Assembly (NCBI GenBank): GCA_016930575.1
Contig: JAFGGL010000050.1
Coordinates: 46,127-110,126 of the forward strand
DNA length: 64,000 nucleotides
Direction: 5' to 3'
DNA from: Clostridiales bacterium
GTDB lineage: Bacteria; Bacillota; Clostridia; Christensenellales; Aristaeellaceae
Positions 60,548 to 64,000 of the stretch are shown one piece after another (the first letter of the stretch is position 1; every line of letters begins with the position of its first letter). The position numbers were made by a program, and so were the translations under genes. The notes under the pieces are model-generated. The model did no database searches and had not been told where the DNA came from. It saw only the letters and a program-made list of their open reading frames with translations.

Positions 60548-61165
60548 ATGAGCACGCAAAAATACCACCACGGCGACCTGAAAGCCCAATTGATAAGACA
60601 GGGCCTGAAACTGCTGGACGCGGAGGGCTACGACGGCTTTTCGCTGCGCAAAGCCGCCAAAGCCTGCGGCGTAAGCCAGACCGCCCCGTACCGGCATTTC
60701 AAAAGCAAGGACGATTTGATCTCGGCGATCACAAACCACGCGCTGGACGCCTTCGGCAGGCGGCTGCAGGCCGCCGTGGAGCTTCATCCCGGCGAACCGA
60801 TGGCGCAGCTGACGGAAATGGGCGTCGCCTACGTCCGCTTTTTTGCCGAAAATCCCGAAACCCTGCGGCTTTTGTTCCTGTCGGACATCCGGCTGCGCAG
60901 GCGCTTTGCCGCCGGCGCGTCGCAGCACCGGCACGTGAACGCTTTCGGCGTGCTGCAGGATACGATCACCGGACTTAAGGAGACATATCCCGAACTCCCC
61001 TTTTCGCAGGACGAACTGATCCTGTACAGCTGGGGCATGGTGCACGGCATCTCAACCCTGATCGCCGCAGACGAACTGCCAAACAACGAAGAAACGCTTG
61101 CACGCGCGGAAAACGTCATCCGGGGCATTTTCGAAATTAAGCAAACCGGCCTGCGCAGGGACTAA
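60548..61165 (+). CDS. TetR/AcrR-family regulator
   Basis: A 205-residue regulator. The HTH (YHHGDLKAQLIRQGLKLLDAEGYDGFSLRKAAKACGVSQTAPYRHFKSKDDL) is standard; the C-terminal part (about 80-200) matches the WHG-type TetR ligand domain with AYVRFFAENPETLRLLF. It is divergent from the flavoprotein pair, with two palindromic operators between. It likely senses a compound handled by those reductases. A radical SAM gene follows after 11 bases. Confidence 0.9.
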   Translation: MSTQKYHHGDLKAQLIRQGLKLLDAEGYDGFSLRKAAKACGVSQTAPYRHFKSKDDLISAITNHALDAFGRRLQAAVELHPGEPMAQLTEMGVAYVRFFAENPETLRLLFLSDIRLRRRFAAGASQHRHVNAFGVLQDTITGLKETYPELPFSQDELILYSWGMVHGISTLIAADELPNNEETLARAENVIRGIFEIKQTGLRRD

Positions 61166-61176
61166 GGAAACGGCCT

Positions 61177-62052
61177 ATGCATTACGCCGATTACAAAACC
61201 GTGCTTTTAGCCAACAACACCATGAACCTCTACCGCGGCTGCCTGCACGGCTGCATCTACTGCGATTCCAGAAGCGTTTGCTATCAGATCAACCATCCGT
61301 TTGAGGACATAGAGGTCAAGCGCAACGCCGACATAATTCTTAACGATCAGCTTCGGCGCAGGCGCAAAAAGGCGATGATCCACACCGGCAGCATGTGCGA
61401 CCCGTACATCCCGCCGGAGAACGAGCTGCGGCTTACGCGCAAGTGCCTGGAAATCATCGCACGGCACGGCTTCGGGCTGACGATCCTCACCAAATCCGAC
61501 CGCATCCTCCGCGATATGGATCTGCTGGAGGAAATCAACCGCAGGCAAAAATGCGTGGTGCAGGTCACGCTGACGACCTTTGACGAAGCGCTGTGCAAAA
61601 AACTGGAGCCCAACGTATCCGGCACCGCCGCGCGCGTGGAGGTGCTCAAAGAATGCAGAAAACGCGTCATCCCCACCGTGGTCTGGATGACGCCCATCCT
61701 GCCCTTCATCAACGATACCGAAGAAAACGTAAAGGGCTTGCTGGACTACTGCATAGCCGCGGGCGTGCACGGCATTTTGCTGTTCGGCATGGGGCTCACC
61801 CTGCGCGAGGGCGACCGCGAGTACTTCTACGCCCAGCTCGATCGCCTCTTCCCCGGCCTCAAACAGCGCTATATCAATACCTACGGCCTCTCCTACGAAT
61901 GCCAAAGCCCCAATAACGGCGCGCTGATGAAGCTCTATACTGAAACCTGCCGGAAACACAACATCCTTTCCGACCCCCACGCCGTGTTTCGCTACCTCGG
62001 CGAGCTGCCGCCGGAGCCGCCGCAGCTTTCGATGTTCGATCTGATAGAATAA
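61177..62052 (+). CDS. Radical SAM protein (SPL-family-like)
   Basis: A 291-residue radical SAM protein. C22, C26 and C29 in RGCLHGCIYCDSRS bind the cluster; the preceding NTMNLYRGC and the later TGSMCDPYIPPENELRLTRKCLE and VQVTLTT are typical of the SPL/Rv2578c-type group. Its substrate is unknown. It ends P-E-P-P-Q-L-S-M-F-D-L-I-E. It starts 11 bases after tetR with AAGGAAAC upstream, so it is co-transcribed with the regulator. Confidence 0.85.
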   Translation: MHYADYKTVLLANNTMNLYRGCLHGCIYCDSRSVCYQINHPFEDIEVKRNADIILNDQLRRRRKKAMIHTGSMCDPYIPPENELRLTRKCLEIIARHGFGLTILTKSDRILRDMDLLEEINRRQKCVVQVTLTTFDEALCKKLEPNVSGTAARVEVLKECRKRVIPTVVWMTPILPFINDTEENVKGLLDYCIAAGVHGILLFGMGLTLREGDREYFYAQLDRLFPGLKQRYINTYGLSYECQSPNNGALMKLYTETCRKHNILSDPHAVFRYLGELPPEPPQLSMFDLIE

Positions 62053-62060
62053 CGAACTCA

Positions 62061-62193
62061 TGGGGATTTCATCCCCAAACCCCTGATCAGGGGCAGTGCC
62101 CCTGAACCCCACAAAAAGCCGCGCCGTAGCGCGGCTTTTATGATAGGTCAAGGGCATTAGCCCTTGTCGGGGTCATAGGGGTGAAACCCCTAT
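62061..62193. repeat. String of palindromes after the radical SAM gene
   Basis: Inverted repeats lie at 62061-62077 (TGGGGA...TCCCCA), 62080-62093 (CCCCTGATCAGGGG), 62088-62104 (CAGGGGC...GCCCCTG, overlapping the previous one), 62149-62166 (CAAGGGC...GCCCTTG) and 62175-62193 (ATAGGGGT...ACCCCTAT), with a terminator among them. The style matches the string at 50329-50466. Confidence 0.75.
62114..62139. terminator. Bidirectional terminator between radical SAM and AraC genes
   Basis: AAAAGCCGCGC and GCGCGGCTTTT pair around CGTA; T-runs flank it on both strands, fitting the convergent genes. Confidence 0.85.
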
Positions 62194-62210
62194 CGTCTCT
62201 CCAAGTTGGA

Positions 62211-62340
62211 TTGCCTGCTCAAAATGCCCGAGATACGCGAAAGCAAAAGCGGCAGGAGGCTGAGCTTACTCGTGGCGTAAGTGATGCCGACTGCCGCTTG
62301 TAGCTGACAAAGTAGATTGGGTATTTTCAGCCGGCTGCAA
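62211..62340 (-). repeat. Family 1 hairpin repeat, copy G (3' of the AraC-type gene)
   Basis: The arms TTGCCTGCTCAAAATGCCC and GGGTATTTTCAGCCGGCTGC pair with one bulge; the interior is almost the same as copy E. It ends 4 bases from the stop of the regulator gene (62345-62347). Confidence 0.85.
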
Positions 62341-62344
62341 GGCC

Positions 62345-63187
62345 TTACTTAGATTTGATTGGAAGCCATATGCCCCAGCGCCTATCCGCCCAATCCATCT
62401 GATCGCAGGGATACACCTCGATGTTCATGCCGGACGCGAGCTCGTACTGGGTGTTGCTGGGCAGCCATTCGGCATAGATCTGGCGGTTGAGCGTTTGGAT
62501 ATCCTTGCCGGTCGTGCCATCGGTGTGGAACATCGCCCAGGTGTAGGCCGGGATATCGCGCTTCACCATGCCCTCGGGCACGGGCGCGTCCTTTTCGCAG
62601 AAGTCGCCGATCAGGTAGGGGAAATCCGTCTTGCTGCCGTCGTCGAAGCAGCAGCCGAGAAGCGGGTTGATCTTTTTCATCAATCCCTTTTGAAAGAACT
62701 CCTCCCAGAACTTTGGGATATCCGTTTTCGCGTTCTCCATGGTAAACCTGCGCTCGTAACCCATCACGGTCATCGGGCCTTTTTGTTCGATCTGATAATC
62801 CATCGTTTTTCCTCCTTTAAGCGATACGCTGATGACAAGGGGTGCCATGAACATGAGCTTCGCCCGCGGGTGCCTGGCGGCGGACGGCGAGATGCCGTGG
62901 AAGCGCAGGAACGCTTTTTGGAAGCTCTCGGGCGTTTCGTAGCCGTACCTGAGCGCGACGTCCAGCACCTTTGCGCCCTGCGCGTGCAGCTCCTCCCCCG
63001 CCTGCGACATCCTGCGGCTGCGGATATACTCCGACAGCGTCATCTCCGTCAGTCCCGAAAAGATGCGTTGCAGGTAGAACGGCGAGTACGCGGCGTCCCG
63101 CGCGGCCGTTTCGATCGAGAGCTCCGTGCTCGTCAGGTGCTCCTCGATGTAGGAAAGCAGCCGGTTCATCCCGTCGATCCAGTCCAT
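62345..63187 (-). CDS. AraC-family regulator with GyrI-like effector domain
   Basis: A 280-residue regulator. Residues 1-105 are the double HTH (LSIETAARDAAYSPFYLQRIFSGLTEMTLSEYIRSRRM; VLDVALRYGYETPESFQKAFLRFHGISPSAAR). From about 125 a GyrI/Rob-type small-molecule domain runs to the end (PMTVMGYERRFTMEN; WGIWLPIK). The ATG at 63187 follows GGAGGTTGCT; an ATG further upstream is less likely. It probably responds to a hydrophobic or cationic drug. Confidence 0.9.
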   Translation of the reverse strand: MDWIDGMNRLLSYIEEHLTSTELSIETAARDAAYSPFYLQRIFSGLTEMTLSEYIRSRRMSQAGEELHAQGAKVLDVALRYGYETPESFQKAFLRFHGISPSAARHPRAKLMFMAPLVISVSLKGGKTMDYQIEQKGPMTVMGYERRFTMENAKTDIPKFWEEFFQKGLMKKINPLLGCCFDDGSKTDFPYLIGDFCEKDAPVPEGMVKRDIPAYTWAMFHTDGTTGKDIQTLNRQIYAEWLPSNTQYELASGMNIEVYPCDQMDWADRRWGIWLPIKSK

Positions 63188-63265
63188 AGCAACCTCCATG
63201 TGCACAGCCTATCATGGTATTTCATTCAAAGCCTGTGATTCCGTGCGCTGATTTGTCCGGTATGT

Positions 63266-64000
63266 TTATAGCATGTTTTTGGTTTCTTCAAGATCAAATT
63301 TATACTTCATCTCAATATATCGCCCAATGCCATCAAGCCCTGGAAACAATGTCCTTTCATTTATTCCACAAGTATCTAATTCACGAAGGATAGGTTGCTT
63401 TCGATCAACTGGAATATTGAATATAAAGATGATTTCATTCGGATTATCAGACAGAATTTTTGTTGCTTCGTTTTTATAAGAGTGTAAATAGTTTTCTTCT
63501 GTGAAAAAGGAATCTAGTGGCTTTTGCGAATTACCCCACACCATAAAGTAACTAGATTGTGCACTCATACGAACATCTAAATAATACGGTTTATATAGAA
63601 TTGGATAATCAATAACCTTATCACCTCTGATTAACTTCTCGATAGTTTCACTAATTGTTAATCCGCTTTTTTGCAACATACTTTGATTCCCTTGTGTCTT
63701 TCCATTAACAAACTTGTTATAGTTTCTTGTATATAACATCCATACAACTGCATCTTTTCCTCCAAGACTCTCATCTCTATAATCAAATTTATCATATCTA
63801 CATGCGAAGTATAAGGCGACTAGTGGGTTTTCTGTCCAATCTAGAAATCTTGTGGGTACACCATAGTGTTGTGCATACTCCGCCCATCTATATAAATTTT
63901 GGGTTGGATCTTCCTTGCAGACCGTCCGAAAACTCAGAAAAGAATAGGCTAAAAGAGAGGGAAGCGTTATAATATAAGCAGGATAAACGTCTAGGAGAAA
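63266..64000 (-). CDS. FRG-domain protein, 5' end cut by the window
   Basis: The frame is open from the right edge to the stop at 63266-63268 (244 residues visible). WAEYAQHYGVPTRFLDWTENPLVALYFAC is a clear FRG domain signature (named for its Phe-Arg-Gly motif, not in view). The start codon lies beyond 64000; an internal ATG at 63739 would remove the FRG core and is not the true start. The gene is much more AT-rich than its neighbours, suggesting transfer. FRG proteins occur in defence islands, but this one's role is unknown. Confidence 0.85.
   Translation of the reverse strand, partial: FLLDVYPAYIITLPSLLAYSFLSFRTVCKEDPTQNLYRWAEYAQHYGVPTRFLDWTENPLVALYFACRYDKFDYRDESLGGKDAVVWMLYTRNYNKFVNGKTQGNQSMLQKSGLTISETIEKLIRGDKVIDYPILYKPYYLDVRMSAQSSYFMVWGNSQKPLDSFFTEENYLHSYKNEATKILSDNPNEIIFIFNIPVDRKQPILRELDTCGINERTLFPGLDGIGRYIEMKYKFDLEETKNML

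Overview
The window looks like a chromosomal segment from a GC-rich member of the Clostridia (Firmicutes). The reasons are purine-rich AGGAGG-type ribosome binding sites, frequent TTG and GTG starts, and low-GC Gram-positive marker genes: RNase Y, the ylxM-ffh-rpsP-khpA-rimM-trmD order, HemZ, a bifunctional Rel, FosX, and CtsR-type operators. I cannot name a genus from sequence alone; an uncultured gut-type lineage is an inference. No tRNA, rRNA, CRISPR array, transposase, prophage or plasmid gene was seen.

Layout. 1-14096 is housekeeping: a DUF3795 fragment at the left edge, rny, surE and a flavoprotein, an exonuclease and a nucleoside kinase on the plus strand, then the minus-strand operon ylxM-ffh-rpsP-khpA-rimM-trmD-rpiB with a DMT exporter, and a divergent DUF554/GNAT pair. 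14100-21620 carries a broken DJ-1/PfpI gene, a secreted esterase-fold protein, a GH3 beta-glycosidase, miaA, a uroporphyrinogen-decarboxylase-like protein, a HAD phosphatase and an hsp20 gene whose promoter overlaps two CtsR boxes. 21640-34545 is minus-strand: a membrane protein, fosX, the overlapping chain recJ-rel-dtd-MBL-hemZ-glpK, then rpsB-tsf. RpsB has a 219-residue Lys/Ala/Glu tail. 34868-35650 is an AT-rich orphan secreted protein.

35687-54890 is one 19-kb minus-strand carbohydrate locus, read right to left: a 1475-residue secreted protein that fuses a GH26 mannanase-like domain to an ABC-transporter solute-binding domain, two permeases, an NHL propeller, a Yip1 membrane protein, a DUF5696 protein, two more permeases, a secreted protein with three ~110-residue repeats, a stand-alone solute-binding protein, a GH130 phosphorylase and a LacI regulator. 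The simplest model is beta-mannan breakdown outside the cell, import of oligosaccharides by two CUT1 importers that borrow an ATPase encoded elsewhere, phosphorolysis by GH130, and control by LacI. 55127-64000 holds an SMP-30 lactonase, a BspA-type LRR protein, a DUF4405 membrane protein, two flavodoxin-fold reductases divergent from a TetR regulator with two operators, a radical SAM protein, an AraC/GyrI-like regulator and an FRG-domain gene cut by the right edge.

The most striking non-coding signal is a set of dispersed hairpin repeats. Family 1 (seven copies, about 125-220 bp) sits at the 3' end of minus-strand genes, sometimes containing the stop codon. Its outer arms differ between copies but stay complementary within each copy. 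Family 2 (three copies) lies in the carbohydrate locus and shows the same arm covariation. A third module is shared between the tsf-rpsB gap and one family 1 copy. Two strings of back-to-back palindromes (50329-50466 and 62061-62193) add to this.
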